A DNA stretch of 53,848 nt from Didymodactylos carnosus (GCA_905250885.1 CAJNOQ010000352.1:1-53848), one strand, 5' to 3'; shown: positions 21,150 through 35,551, counted from the first letter of the stretch. Notes: generated by a model not told the origin, from the sequence alone. Program-made: numbers and translations.

Positions 21150-22019
21150 CAAAATCGATTTTGTATTTTTCGATAGTTTTAGTTTAGAATACTATAATGA
21201 AATATTTTTCCGCTTGTATTCTAAAAGAATCAAGCTTATATCAAGGCATCGTGGTGTAATCGTTCTTACACATTGTAGCGGTAACGCAGCGACTTCAGAT
21301 GGCAGATATCTCTGACAAATATATTTTCATACGCTGTCGTTCATCATTGCGTCGTCAAATAGTAAATTAAAATAAACTACATCTGAAAAATATTTCAACC
21401 TACTATCCATTTCAAAATATGAGAACCATAGCTGTTTTTTGAATAACTTTTGATAGAAAGTGGCCAGTGAGCTTCGGTTTTCGCCATGCGAAAGAAGAGA
21501 CTTGGAGACATATTTCCACAAACAAAATTATTTGCAGAAGCGTTTGGTAGCCTTGAAACTGCTGGTGAACGACAGCGTATGCAAATATATTTATCAGAAG
21601 TTTATTGGGACAGGTTTTCTCGGAAATCTTTGAAAATACCAAGGTGTGTAAACGTTTTCCAATAGGGTTATACTATTTTATTATCATGAACCGGTATCCC
21701 AGGATCTCCTCTACAAAATGGGAGTCAAGCGAGGCCTTGGTTTCCGGCGGTTCGGACGTTGTATTGGATTTCCTACGAGCCCCAGGACTCGCACCCGGCA
21801 ACTATTGGTAACCTTGAAACCGCTGGTGAACGACAGCGTATGAAAATATATTTGTCAGAGACATCTGACATCTGAAGTCGCTGTGTTACAGCTACAATGT
21901 GTAAGAACAATTACACCACGATGCCTTGATATAAGCTTGATTCTTTTAGAATACAAGCGGAAACATATTCTGTTATAGTATTCTAAAATAAAACTATCGA
22001 AAAATACACAATCAATTTT
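21150..22019. repeat. Inverted repeat, 194-bp arms, 480-bp spacer
   Basis: 21150-21343 matches the reverse complement of 21827-22019 at about 90% by eye, sharing AATCAAGCTTATATCAAGGC and CTGACAAATATATTTTCATA. The similar 60-codon open frames read from each arm are a by-product of the duplication, not a gene family. The spacer includes a GC-richer patch (21690-21810) and a direct copy of the arm's inner end. Confidence 0.85.
21544..21860. repeat. Direct repeat of a 56-bp unit inside the inverted repeat
   Basis: 21544-21599 and 21805-21860 are about 90% identical (both contain GGTGAACGACAGCGTATG). The same unit's inner part occurs inverted at 21310-21343, so three copies exist in two orientations. 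On the minus strand, GGTGCGAGTCC near 21785-21795 resembles a Pol III B box with one mismatch. No A box was found, so a tRNA-derived origin is not supported. Confidence 0.75.
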
Positions 22020-25000
22020 GTATGAATAAAGACTCGAACACATAAACTTAACTTTGCCGTAAACCGCAAAACAAAACTACGATGCCTTCTATATGTAAAG
22101 AAGGTTACATTTTTAACATATGAATGGTGAGAGGGAACATCGTATTTTTTGTTGATACATTTTTGGATGTTTATAAAGTGTTTTATTTTTTGTCATTTGA
22201 TGAACTAGAATCATGGTTTTAAATAAATTCTTTATTTTTGAACATATTAGTATAGTGAAATAGAAACAACTAGTAATTACTTGATTACCATGAATAAGAT
22301 ATTGTTCAATTTAGTGAAAGATGACAGCCAACTGTGTTTTCGGTGTTGTCACTGTTAGTACGTTCTACTGTCATATGGACTATTAGTTGATTAGATATTG
22401 ATTCTTCTTCAATTGAGACTAAAATGCATCCGTTCTTCTTCGAATAGAAAATCAAAATCAAATTATCTATCTATCATGTTGTAATTAATGAAATCTTGAC
22501 AGTTTGAACATCCGAATAAAAATTAAGAAAAAGAGAAAGTGACGAAAATAAAAAGACACTCGGTTTTTTTGCTTTATGCAAATGAACAGCCATCCGCATC
22601 ACAGGATTCCTTCTTCTTCTTTTTTTTTCGTCATCAACATAGCATTGATTTTGACGTTTATATGAAAGCTCTTCTCGATCATGTAAGGAGACTTATGTCT
22701 CATGTTCTACGTGCCTACATGATGAAATTTAATACAGATCGTTCTTTACATAGACAAGAGAGTTAATATATGGTCAATATTATTCTAAGAATAGTGTACA
22801 TGTCTATCAACCATTAGTAAGCGTAAACAAATTTTATTTAGATCTCAACACCTTTTTTTTAAATGTTTAACGATCACCTATTAGCAATTTGTATATCCGG
22901 TGCAAAAACATTAAAAATTTTTATTTCATATTGACGAAGTTCTGATATTTGAAAAGATTGTACGACATCATATCAATAAGAGTATTATTCAATGGATAAT
23001 CCTAAATCATTGTCTCACTTTTTATTTAGTTTACGTCTCTTAGTACAATTATTTTTTTATTAAAAAGATCAATTTAATATGTAAAAAGACTAATTAAATC
23101 AGTATCAATGGTATTTAATCTTTTATGAATTTATTTTACTAGAATCGGAACATCAAAGTTTAATAGAATCGTTCAAGTGTTTAGTCAACATTTTTCCTAT
23201 GAATTTAATCCATTAGATATTTGAAAGTTTAATTATTATATATTCTTGAATTGATGTGAGCGAACGGAACAGAAAACAAAAAAAAATGTTCCGATCTACA
23301 GTATATTAATTAAAAAATCTTGCAAGAAAATAAATTAAAAAAACTTTAATTTGATATTATTAAATAGAGAGATTTTTATGTATTGTAGAAGGGTACCATT
23401 TTGTTATTCTTGTACCAACGTTTTCAACAGAACACATCTTCCCCAAAAAAATTTGATGATACCTTTGATCGTCATTCTATTCTCTATTTTACCATAATTT
23501 TCAATGTTACAGCAAAATTTTGTTTACACAAGTAAAAAAAATCGAAAATGAAGAATAAAAATGATTCGTTCAATGTGAAGTACTCGTTATTCTTCATCTG
23601 TTTTTCACGTAAGTATGAAATCTACCGATACAGATGATAATTGCATTGAAAATTTCATTTTTAATTCCTAAATATAGTTCTAACTCATCAAGTTCTCCCA
23701 TATTTCAAATGAAATTCAAAATCAATAGAAGAAGAAAAACTCCCATTTCTTTTCTTCTTCTAGTTGAAAATTTCCGCTTTCATCAACGATTGATTATTAA
23801 GTGCACAAGTAAAATATTTAATCATCACCATATTTTCTCTCTTATTTTCAATCCATATTTCACCTTACATATTTTTTTTAAAAAGTAAAAAAGAAAAGAA
23901 GGAGTGAGAAACATCTATTTGATAGATTCAATGAACTTTTTCTTTTTCTTCTCTCAACATCCGCTTCCAACTCATTAAATTCATTGTATTTGTTCACCAG
24001 ATCAAATCGTTTAAAACGAATATACATCGGGGTCTCTAATAAGCAATTATCGTTATTAAAAAAAAAAACGAAAATACTTTCTTTTTTTTTTTTTTAACGA
24101 TGAAGCAAAAAAAGATTAAGGTGAATTTCCCTTTAGAAGAAAAAGAAATTGAACATAGAGGACTAATACAAAAACGTGGAAGAAGAAATAAAAAAAAGTC
24201 TTAATTTTGATTATGATGGGACGAGAAAGAAGAGAAAAAGAAAAAAAAAATATCCATTAGTTATTATTTGTAAATTGAAAAAGAAATATATAATCGAAAA
24301 ATCCTATCTTTTTCTAACAATAGAGCATCCGTTTTAGTTAGATACTAATGCTGTCTCTCTTTATTCCAACCATTTATGTCTTATAAATTATTCATAGAAA
24401 TTTAAAATCTCTTTTAGTAGTTTAGATTCACATCTTCATCTATAATTCATCTAATTTAAGTACATCTTAGACATATTCATCTAATAGTTTTTTCAATTAT
24501 TTAGGTGAAATAAAAATAATTTTTTTATTTATTTCTTTTAATATCCTACCTATAGATTTAATTATTATTTTTTTTTTTCTATTTAAATTTATTTTTTATT
24601 GTGACATAGAATTGATGATAAGTTTTTTTTAAACGAACAAAAGAAAAATACGCACCGGGTGATTTTTAAAATAAGTCGGCAAATCAGTGAAACACTCTAC
24701 ATGGGGTAAACATATTTGAGAAATTCGACTGACACATGTTCTATCAAACGAATAAATCATAGTATATCTCAACAAACAAAAAAAAAACGAGTAAATGACT
24801 CGTATGTTACATGTGTGTGAACTTGACAATGTCAAAAATATCTGAAAAATACTGAATAGAAATTGTTAACGTCATCTCATTCAATTCTTAAATTTGTAAA
24901 TAGGCAAGGTTTAACAATATTCGTATGATGAAATTTATCCATTTCCTTCTTAAATATTTTATCAAAATTTTTTTTTATTTTGTTTGACTGAATCCTAATC

Positions 25001-26864
25001 GGACTAAGAATAAAACAGTAAGATAACAAATTTTTCTCTCTTTTTCTAACCATATTATCGATAATAATAATAAAAAAAAACAAGAAAAAACTTCGTAGTT
25101 ACTATAAAACTGAGCATATAGTTAATCGGGTCATGGTTATCATCATTATCTCATTTTTCCTTTTCTCCATACTACTGTCATATCGATTATTTGAGCAGCA
25201 TTTGACATAGTCGAATCAATCAAATAATGTTTGTACTCATTACAAGTACGTCAGTGAAGCGAACGAACATTCACTATGACGATGGTGATGATGACGGTGA
25301 TGTTGATAATGATGATAAGAAAACAACAAACTACAAATCATGAATGAAATACTTTCGATTAATCAAAGCATGTGAAATTCGAACTAAACAACGGTTTTTG
25401 TGTTGTTTTTTTTGACTAATCCAAAACAGTGTTTTTATGTCCATTATTTTCTGCTGCTACTTTCTGACATAGCACTTATACTTGTGTGTGTGTGTGTGTA
25501 TGTGTGTGTGTGAATCTCATCGTATAAATCATAAATCGTTTCAAATATATTTTCAGAAATTCTAATCTCAGAATTTTTTGTTTTAAATTTAAATATTTTA
25601 GCTTCTTTTCTCTATTTCGTACAACAAACTTACCTGTAGCACATATATAGCGTATATAGTATTGATAATATCCACAGTTAATATTTTAATCCTTAGTTAA
25701 CTATTAGAGGCTTATAACAAGCATACAATAAAAGTAAAATATTATCTTAAATACCTTGTTATACACATATTGACGGATAATGAACATTTTTCTTTTTGCT
25801 CTTCACTGATAACAATCATCAAATACAAAGTAAAAAAAGGTAGAAAAACTATATCATCATAAAATATTGTTTAAAATACTATCATGACACTACTATGTAC
25901 ATAATATCTCATCCGCATGTTCATATTATTGTAAAAAGCATGTATGTGTGGTTTACTCTAAAGAAAAATTCATCGTATAGATTAAATTTCTAATCAGTCG
26001 TCAGGTAATCGAAAAGCTACAACTTTTCTATATCAAGAACAAAAATTTTGTACAACTTTTCATTCTTCACACTAAAGACGATTATAAGTGAACTAAATCA
26101 AACATCGTTATAGTTTGTCGAATGTCAGCAAAATTATTATCTACTATATTTCATTATAATTTAAATGTGACAGAGACGAGATTTTTATTTTTCATTAAAA
26201 TTTTCTTTTCGCTGTTTACGAAAGAACATTTCAGTTATTTTATTTTGAAAAATGGAACGCACAGATAAGATGAGAAATATTTTTACAAGATGATGATATA
26301 AGAAAAACAAACAAGAATGAAAAAAAAGTATGCCTTCACTGTATCTAAAAAAAAAAGGAGTCAAAGTAAACAAATTCAAAATGAGGAAGAAGAAAAGAAC
26401 AAAGTTTAAAAATAAAAACTTTTAGAACATATGGAATCAGATTAAACTAATCATTTAAAAGTATTATTATCCACGTTCCTTATTTTTCTGATGAATTCTT
26501 CAATCTTCAATGTCAGAATACATCTCAAAAAAGTGTGGTAGGGAATATTGCACAAGTAAAAAAATGGTTGATGTCATTAACCGGGCATGTGGCATAGATA
26601 CATACATAGACCTATTGATAGGAGACACGAACTAAGATATGCCTTGGTGAATGAAACAAATCTACAATAATTTGACCAACTTTTTACTTCTCATTAACAA
26701 AAGAAAAGGATGTTGCACATAGAGAGAAATAATATAAAAATACATTGATAGAGATATAGGCTGCTTCACTATAATCAACATGAACAAGAAAAAAATATTA
26801 ATTAATTAGGAATATATAATAGTAATAATAATAATAAGAGAACGAAAAAAAGAAGAGCAACATG
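22020..26864. other. Left part of SoxB gene desert
   Basis: About 4.8 kb of AT-rich DNA with poly-A/T tracts and no supported gene. A (GATGATG)n-like low-complexity patch lies at 25277-25320. The SoxB 3' UTR should lie at the right edge. Confidence 0.6.
25483..25512. repeat. (GT)n microsatellite with one interruption
   Basis: Alternating T and G broken by one TA. Read directly. Confidence 0.95.
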
Positions 26865-26890
26865 TACACACACACACACACACACACACA
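26865..26890. repeat. (AC)13 microsatellite abutting the SoxB stop codon
   Basis: The run ends at 26890 and the SoxB stop codon occupies 26891-26893. In the mRNA the stop would be followed at once by (UG)13. Confidence 0.95.
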
Positions 26891-28066
26891 TTACATATGT
26901 TGTATATTAGGAACAATTGGTGGTGAAACATTGTGATGTTGCTGATATGGTTGATGTATTGAGTCTTGTTGATAAAACATCATCGGCATATCATCATTGG
27001 ACATGGGTCGCCTTTGCGGTGATGATGCCTCAGATTTAATTGCATGTGACATATAGGTGGCACCATGTGGCCCATATGGGTAACCGTTCATGACAGCAGC
27101 TGCATACTGTGACGATGGTGAAGTACTTTGAGGTGGTGGTGGTAAATGAGGACTAACTGATGGTGCACTGTGATGATAACTATACATTTGAGGATATTGT
27201 GTATAGATTGCATGTTGATCAATCATTGAGCCATAATTACAATCGTAAGGATTTGCGTACATTTGTGCACGTTGTGCCGATAATTGAGCTGAAGCTAGTT
27301 GTGCAGCTGCTGCTGAACTTGCTGTGTTCCCATGATGTATCGGATACTTTTCTTTTTTTAACATATTTTTCGTTTTTCGTCTTGGACGATATTTATAATC
27401 GGGATGTTCTTTCATATGTATCGCTCTTAAACGTTTTGCTTCGTCAATAAATGGTCTTTTATCTTCTTCACTGAGTCCCTTCCATTCGGTTCCTAAACAT
27501 TTTGATATAGCTGAATTATGCATTTTTGGATTTTCTTGTGCCATTTTTCGTCGTTGACCTCTTGACCATACCATAAATGCATTCATTGGTCGTTTCACTC
27601 GATCATCCATCAATTTTCCACTAACACCACCGCCCGGTTTACTTCCCTGGGAACCGGGTGATGATAAATGGTCCCTAGAATTTTGATCATTCTCATCTTT
27701 ATCGCCAGCTGATGACGATAATGTACTTGAATTTGAATTTGGTCCGAGCGACGAATTGTTATTATTATTATTATTACTTTTCAAACTCGAATTACAATTA
27801 TTGTTCTGCTGTGACGAAAGATGATGTAGATGATGAGACATAGGATTTGACGATGGACTATTCCAACTTGGTGGAATGCTTAATTGTAAATGAGGTGGAC
27901 CATTTGATGATAAATGATGAGGCGATTGAGGACTTATACTATGATGTTGAAAATGAAGTTGATGATGGTGACCGGGTGCTAATAATGGATTAGTCGATTT
28001 TGATAATAGCATATGGGTGGCCATTGGCGATAAATTATTACTGTCCATATTGTACAATGAAACCAT
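26891..28066 (-). CDS. SoxB1: SoxB1-type HMG-box transcription factor
   Basis: A single exon of 391 residues. The HMG box is at about 154-232: [20 protein letters not shown] opens it and the [20 protein letters not shown] region closes it, followed by [16 protein letters not shown], the group B extension. It binds the minor groove and bends DNA. SoxB1 factors act in early ectoderm and neural progenitors (established knowledge). The N-terminal part is rich in His, Ser and Asn, with a seven-Asn run coded by a (TTA)n-type repeat. The C-terminal part has Ala, Tyr-Pro and Gln-rich segments, an IKSE sumoylation-type site (343-346) like the VKSE of vertebrate Sox2, and ends IVPNIQHM, comparable to the LPLSHM end of Sox2. 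Lack of introns fits SoxB1. An alternative start is Met7. Oddity: ISKCLG where SoxB1 proteins usually have ISKRLG (Cys190). Its neighbours on both sides are gene deserts. Confidence 0.95.
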   Translation of the reverse strand: MVSLYNMDSNNLSPMATHMLLSKSTNPLLAPGHHHQLHFQHHSISPQSPHHLSSNGPPHLQLSIPPSWNSPSSNPMSHHLHHLSSQQNNNCNSSLKSNNNNNNNSSLGPNSNSSTLSSSAGDKDENDQNSRDHLSSPGSQGSKPGGGVSGKLMDDRVKRPMNAFMVWSRGQRRKMAQENPKMHNSAISKCLGTEWKGLSEEDKRPFIDEAKRLRAIHMKEHPDYKYRPRRKTKNMLKKEKYPIHHGNTASSAAAAQLASAQLSAQRAQMYANPYDCNYGSMIDQHAIYTQYPQMYSYHHSAPSVSPHLPPPPQSTSPSSQYAAAVMNGYPYGPHGATYMSHAIKSEASSPQRRPMSNDDMPMMFYQQDSIHQPYQQHHNVSPPIVPNIQHM

Positions 28067-29708
28067 TTTTAGCTAGAATACAGAATAAAAGATGTTGTTG
28101 AACATAAAACAGACTTTTATAAAAAGTGTCACATACTTTCGTTGAGTAACAAAATCAAGAATAAATCAGTAGTGGATGGTGATACAATAGATGCGTACCA
28201 TCAGAGATCTAAAATAAACATTATATTACTATACTACTAATACTACTAATTATTAATTATACTAATAAACAGTATTGCAATAAGAAAATGTCATACGCTA
28301 ATAAATAACATCTCATTTTCAAAAATCATCTGCACAAGTTTTCTTAAAACATAAAAAGAAGACGTTTAAATGACTGAAAAACTCATGGTAATGGCGACTA
28401 ACGCAGAATAATACATCTTCACTGTAAAGGCATAATTTTTAACATTATCCAGTGAATTTATTTCTCTTCTAATGTTAGCATGTACAAAAAACAAATATTT
28501 TTCAATGATTTTAAACTAAATTCATGACATAAATAACATCGAATTAATAGCTTTTGAGTTTATATCTGTTGAGTTATTCAAAGCTGACTACTTTCAGAGA
28601 TAAAAAATTGTATTTAGTAAGCTTGACCTAGTAATTTAACAATTTGTTAGCTGTGAAATTATTTTGTACTATTTCACTTTATAAGATCTTTTTTTATATA
28701 CTAATGAGGGCGTATCAGTGTAACACTCCGACTATTGTTGTTCAATTTATCAGCTATTTCGTGTGAGACTGAGATATTTCTTATGATTTAATAGAATGAA
28801 CTATTTGTCGTATATATGTTTTGTCTCTATTGTATTCATCGTGAAGAAAACAACTTAGTAGCGGGAAAGGTATCTCTATTGTTAATAGATTAAATTAATA
28901 GATCAATCAAAAATAGTAGAAAAGAGAATGTAAATCGGACGTTAATGATTATAAAAGAACTTTTCTAGTACAAGAAAGTTAATATTACTATTATTATTAT
29001 TATTTTGAAACATAATTGTACTAAATTGTTTTCTTTTTTTTTCTTTTTTTAAAAAAAGAACTCAAATACAATAGAAACATAGACACACGCACACACACAC
29101 ATACACACACATCTAACAATGAACTCATTCATATGTTTTGTATTTTTGTTTTGCTTTGTTTAGTGTATTGAATATAAGCGCGCGGGACGAGAGAGAAGAA
29201 ATATGATAATGATTTTCATTTATATATATTATATTCATATTCATATTTTGCTATATAGTGATTATATAAATGTTATTGTTTAAAAGACCTAAAAAAAGAA
29301 TTTTACTAGTGAATATGTTTATTACCTTCAGTTTGTATGTTTCTCTTTGTGTTGTTTGTTGGCGTTGTCGACAAGAAGGAAAAAAAAAGAGAATATAATA
29401 GCGACGAAATGAATTCAATACCCATACATATTTATTAAAAAATAGAAGCAAAAGAAAAGAAAATATCTTTTTCCTCTGTATTTCTTTTTTTCGCGGATGG
29501 TTTATTATTCCGTGATCGTGTTATTCTTTTTTTTTGTATGTGAATTTGAGTAATACACGTTAAATATACAGGTGCTGCATTAAGTAATAATTATAATAAT
29601 AATAATAATAATTATTGTTTAACTAGTTATCTATTTCTATTGTGTAAAGTTGTCAGACAAAAAAAAAGAACAATAGATTTGTTGTTGTTCATAAAATGTG
29701 ACCATAAG

Positions 29709-29727
29709 TATATATATATATATATAT
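29709..29727. repeat. (TA)n microsatellite
   Basis: Alternating T and A read directly. Confidence 0.9.
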
Positions 29728-31819
29728 TCCAATCAAGAGAGCAAGTAGTATACAAACAGTATATTGAGGCAAAGGTAAGCTTTCTATTCACTCACTCTCT
29801 CTCCGTGCGATGAGGTCTTCTATGGAGAGAATATTTTTGATCAAGTGAGAGAAAATGGAGAGAGAAACAGAGAAAGAGAAGAATCGTTCGATATATACTA
29901 TTTTCTCTTTTTTTCTTCTCTCGCTTAATGGAGCATATTCAAACAACAGCATTAGTATTGATGATGATGCGTCACAGAATGTTGGTATAGTGTATATATT
30001 TCGGTATAGTCCTAAGAAAAAAACCAGAAAGAACAAAAAATCATCGTCTCATATTGGTTAATCTAAAATTTTAGATCTATATGTTATGTTGTTGTTAATG
30101 GAAAAGCAGACAATAAAGAAAGAAGAAAAAACTTTTCTGTTTTTATTGAAACCAATAAGGCCTCAGGATAGAAGAAAAAAAGAGAGAAAGAGAGTGACGA
30201 ATGAAATGTGAATGCGAGAATTTCAGCATACGTAGACATTGCGTCTAAAATCAATGTAAAAAAAAAAGAGAGACGAACTTTTTTAACGAGGGCGAAATCA
30301 TCAAAATTGTTTATTATTGTACTATAAATTCTTTATAAATTACTCGCATATGCATATGTGTAAAAAGCGTGTTCAAGTTTTTTCGTAAGGGCTACGATCA
30401 ACAACATAATTTATTCTCATAAAAATAAAAGAAAGTCTGCGTTTCTTTTCCGTTTTGAAAAAAGTCCTTATTAGCACACACCACCTATAGACTTAATCAT
30501 ATGTTCTTTTCTTTCTACTATAGGTTTTTTTCGTCTTGAAGCTGAATTTTTATTGCTTCAGCTCGTTGACTTGATAAATAAATAGAACCAATCATGGTAA
30601 AGTAGTATAGTAGTTTTTGATGATGAAAAAACAACATTTGACCGAATGGAAGAAAAAAAGTAAATAAGTTGTAAAACTGCATATCGTCTTCACTATATTC
30701 ATACGACAAAGCAAATAAATATGAAGAACGGTAGAAAGAGAGAGGCATAATGCCATTACTTATATAGCAGCGCTTGAAATAATATATGTTTTTATTCATG
30801 AAATTGTATAAATGATAACAATAAGTTTTGGTAATTGAACGTCCATTTCGATTTAAATTGTACGGCTAATGCCGCACTAGTAAAACGTTTAAAACGGTAG
30901 ATTTGTAACTCATACTCAACGAAAACCAGTTCATACGATGTAATTAGATATACTATGTCATTTTGATAATTTTGTTTGCTTAATGAAATTCAAATGATGC
31001 ATCAATTGTTGACTTAATAATAAATTTTCTGCTCAACTCCATTCATTATGGTTCATAATATGTGTCCTTTTATTGTACTCAGGACTATTTCTTGGATCTT
31101 GTTGACACTAAAAGAATAAAGAAAAAAGAAATGGTTTTTGGAGATAGGGTGATACATCATTATTCTATTTAATTTTCTATTTTAAGCATTTTGTTGCTAA
31201 CAAATGTGAAATTGTTTTGTGTATAGTGTGAATATATAAAAAACAAAATAAGCCTTTTGCGTCATGCACTGAGTTATTGTTCCGTATTGAAAAGCACATC
31301 TTGAATACTTCAGTAACTTTTAGTATAAGAAGTTTTTCAAAAATAAAAGCACTCATAAATCCTATTATTGACGACTTATCAGCATATAGAAAAATAATCG
31401 GATTATATACTTCTATGAATGTTTTGATCTTATTAGAAATAAAATAGATGTTGGTGATGTTAGATAATTTCCAGGTTTTTTTTTCTAATGCAAAACAATT
31501 AATTTAATCTTTCTGTATATATTGTATAGAACAATACAGAATAAAAAACAAGAAATTTTGATCCTTTACTTTTATTCTCAACCTCCCTTAGGTTGTCGCT
31601 TAAAACTAAGACGAGTATTTTACGGACTAATCCAAGTATTGTTAAAGAAAAAAATATGTATTTGACGCCAGTCGCGTCGAGTACTCTTAACTTATTATCT
31701 CATTCTAATTTAAAATACGCATAGTGTACCCATAATACGTCAAACATGATGATGAATAAAATTCTATTTTGTTAGACATAAAACTAGTGTTAGTGTGTAT
31801 AGATAGTTCAAAGACTTGT

Positions 31820-31838
31820 TTGTGTGTGTGTGTGTGTA
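31820..31838. repeat. (TG)n microsatellite
   Basis: Alternating T and G read directly. Confidence 0.9.
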
Positions 31839-33165
31839 TATATGTCAAAGCTAAGGTTTGTTTTCTAATGAACGAGAACATTTTAGCTTTGTACTCTATT
31901 TTAATACACTTTTCTCGAATAGTAAAACAGCATGCAATACAATTGTTTTTACAAATCATACTTCTTTTGATTCAACCGCTCATCTTGCAGAACACTTATT
32001 ATTAAAAAGTTCAATTTGAATTTGAGCTGTTTGTCAATTTACTTTACAGCAAACGATTTAATTTCAAGGCTGATTCACTTGTCTTGACAAATTTCTCACG
32101 TTAAAACATATTGATCACATTGTCTTTATCAAGGCGAAGAGAAAAACGTTTTCTTTGATATTAGAAATTTATCTCTTTTTCTTTTTTTATACTATTTGAG
32201 TGACACAGTAATCGTTTAGAGGTCATGTCAAAAACATATATCTATATTTTAATTTAAAAGAATTTCTTCACATGAATAAGAACTCATCATACCTCACCAT
32301 ACTACTCGTGATCGTACACACATACTACATTCAATTTTAAGTAGTACTCAAGAAGAACGAATGTAGAGATAATACTTTGGGTTCACGTCATACGATCAAG
32401 AATGAGAATGGCGTCATATTTCAAAATACTTATTTTCCTTCGTGAGACGGTGTCATAAGCTGCAACTTGGTTACGTCATATTTTCCACCCTTAAAATCTT
32501 TTACCATACAGAAACAACAAGAGTTGTCAAATATGTAATTAGATATATTCACCTTTTGGAAATTGAGAGAGAAAAATTGTTCCTTCTTCTCTTTCTTCAG
32601 CTGAGAAGATTTATTTTAAAAGTGTTAAAAATGTACAAAAATGGAATGCTCACAGCTTGTTTCATCAACAAACTTTTGGGTGAAATATTTGATTTATATA
32701 GCACAGGAGAGAAGTGTTTCATCATTTTTAGTAATAAACATTGAACATATTTTAGTAGCAATCGTGCATTATACAGAAACAAGAACATGCAGACATAGTT
32801 TCTTCCATTTTTAATTGCCTCAGAGTTTCAGCTAAAACCATTACGAATTTATAAAGGTGACACTTAATCGTGTCATAATCTTAATGTAACCTATACAATC
32901 TTCAAGTTAAATAGTTGACAATTATTTTGATGAAAATATATTCTTCTTTTAAAATACACTAATTATATATCGACGATTAATCTGTCTAAAAAATGTTTCT
33001 AATGCGATCGATACATACAGAATATACGTTAAGCTATGCCTTTACGCCTACGAAAAAGATATTTATCAAATGACAAGATATTTTTTAGAAAAAATTTAAC
33101 CGTGCAGGGTGTGTGAACAAGTTCACTCTTACATCTAAAATGTATACGATAGTTGTCATCGATCT

Positions 33166-33182
33166 GAGAGAGAGAGAGAGAG
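33166..33182. repeat. (GA)n microsatellite
   Basis: Alternating G and A read directly, continuing as an interrupted purine tract. Confidence 0.9.
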
Positions 33183-35532
33183 GAAGAGAGAAAGAACAAT
33201 ATAATTACGATAACAATATTAGAATTGTGTATTTCTAAAAAAATCACACATGAATTAAAATAATCTTGAATTTTAAGTCACATAGACCATTTGGTAGTCA
33301 AGTTTGAAAATATATTTCACAGAGAGAAATTGGAAATTGAAATATTGTTTACTAACACTTGAAAACGGTTTTCGTTAAATAAAGTCCTGTGAAATATACT
33401 ATAGTTAGAAACTTTATTTATAGATGAATACTGATGTACATTCTCGATTGGTTTTTATGTATAGTAATACATAACGAAAAAGAGTATTTCTGAAAGATTA
33501 AACTCGATAGAATAAAATAAATTATAAAACAACAACAGCTTAGATTTAGAGTTACAGCTTCACTCTTGTAATACGAAGTTTTTTTAGTGTGAAAAGTGAC
33601 CTAGTTTAGAGAACTATTATATTCTTAGCGTGCCAGATAGTCGCACGATACATTCTAAAAAAAAATACCCGTGTTAGAAACATTGTGCCGCTCTTTCTAC
33701 TACATTTCTTGCGTAAGATGTTATTCAACTAAATATATTTCATTTTTGGGACATAGTTGTCAATATTTGTCTGCTGTGTACGCACTCCATGTCATCTCTA
33801 ATTTTATAACTAATAAATTTGAATATATTAACATCCTGCTGATTCATCATCACCACCTATGAACTGATTTAGATCTTTAAATAATTTTCTGAAGATGAAC
33901 GAACGAAATGATGGTAGGCGTTGATCTAATTTCGTTATGTACACACACACAACACAGTACGATTTCTCTTTTTTCTTTCTAATAATTATTAAGTAACAAA
34001 TAATTTCGAACTAAAAAGAACGTGACATACTCATTTTACATATGTCATGTGGAGAGATATAAACTCTTAATTCTGGAAAACTTTGCCAGCTAATCCAATG
34101 ATAAATTGAGCTTGAAAAAAACTCATTTGAGACACAGATTGTTTTAAATGTGTGTCAAGATGCTGAAAATTTTCTCTTTTTCCACTATTATTTTAGGCAA
34201 AAATTTCTATCATTTGCACTATCGAAATCGTTTTTTTATTTCTTTTTATTTTTGTACGTTTCATTTTGTGTGTTTTTAACTATGTCTACTCGTTACTAGA
34301 TATGTTAAGAACGGTCGATCATCAATGTGTTTAAGTTGATTTAACAGAAGACAAAATGACATGAAGAGAAAAGAAAATACGCCCAATACAGGCAACAACT
34401 GTTGACCTACAAACAATACCTACATATATGTCGACAAATTGAACAGTAATTTAGAGAATGGAATATGAACCAGATTTCAATATATTTCATTCTTTAACAT
34501 TTGTAACACTGTTTCTCTCAAATCTGAATACATGCATGGACTTTAAAACTTCAAATTTCTTAGTTTTTATCACAAATGATTCCCCAGTAACATATTTCTA
34601 GTCTGTTTTTCATCTTTCTTTTACAGAAACAAAAGGGATTTTAGAAACGAATGATTGTAATATTTAAAACTATCAAGCTTTTTTTGATAAGTTAAATAGA
34701 CAATTTTCAAATATCCTTCAGAAAGTCATCATTACAATTCTTAGACATTGAGTCAATTCGAAATCATGAATACACAATATTCTTAGATATACTTTAAACA
34801 CATTAGACACTATTTATCGCATTCAATTTTCAGTAGATACTCTTCATCTCGTTATACTCCGCGTTTATGCACAAAACTAACACTTATTAGAAAAGCTGAA
34901 AATTTTCATCTTTGTAGAGTCTTTTCTAATAATGAGGGCACACTTGCTGGATATCTAGTAATTTTGATCGTGTGTATTTTCTTACTGATTAGATGTCAAA
35001 AAAAAGAATTCTACTTTGGGATTATACGTGTGATCATGGTCCATTTAGTATTAGTTTTACACTGCTTTATGTGTATCAAGTAAGTGGCTATGCAGATTTG
35101 AATATTCGTAAACATCTCGATGGTACACAAAATATGTTGATGAATCACAGAAGAAACAATAATATCGATCAAGACTACGTCTAATAATAACAAACAGAAA
35201 AAAAAAATCATTGATGGGCAATATAGTGTATAATATATTCCAAATCAAGAAATCTGGAGGTTTTTCAACATGAAATAATACCACAGCCTTTAAAAGTGGC
35301 ATTGCTTTTATTAAACAAATTGTTAAATGTGAAACTATTAGAAACTATGAAAAAAACGTTTGTACTAAGAAAAACATATCAGTATTATTTTAAGAAGAAT
35401 GAGCAAGTCTGGGGAACTTTTATAAACAGAAAATATTTACATCAAGATTCGAAATTACTTTAAAAGAGAAAGATTTGAAAAATCAAAGTAAGAACAATAA
35501 CAAAAAGCGGTATTTTTGTCTATCTGCATGGA

Positions 35533-35551
35533 TGTGTGTGTGTGTGTGTGT
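35533..35551. repeat. (TG)n microsatellite
   Basis: Alternating T and G, about 180 bp left of the MITE at 35731. Confidence 0.9.

Noticed and set aside
21690..21810. tRNA-like or SINE B box on the minus strand (GGTGCGAGTCC)
   Set aside because: No A box at a suitable distance and no cloverleaf could be drawn. The word differs from the B-box consensus at a conserved position.
22643..22766. Possible last exon (+) after a T-rich tract and CATAG acceptor, reading IDFDVYMKALLDHVRRLMSH and ending in TAA
   Set aside because: It looks protein-like, but no upstream exon, family match or polyadenylation context could be found. A single 41-codon stretch is not enough.
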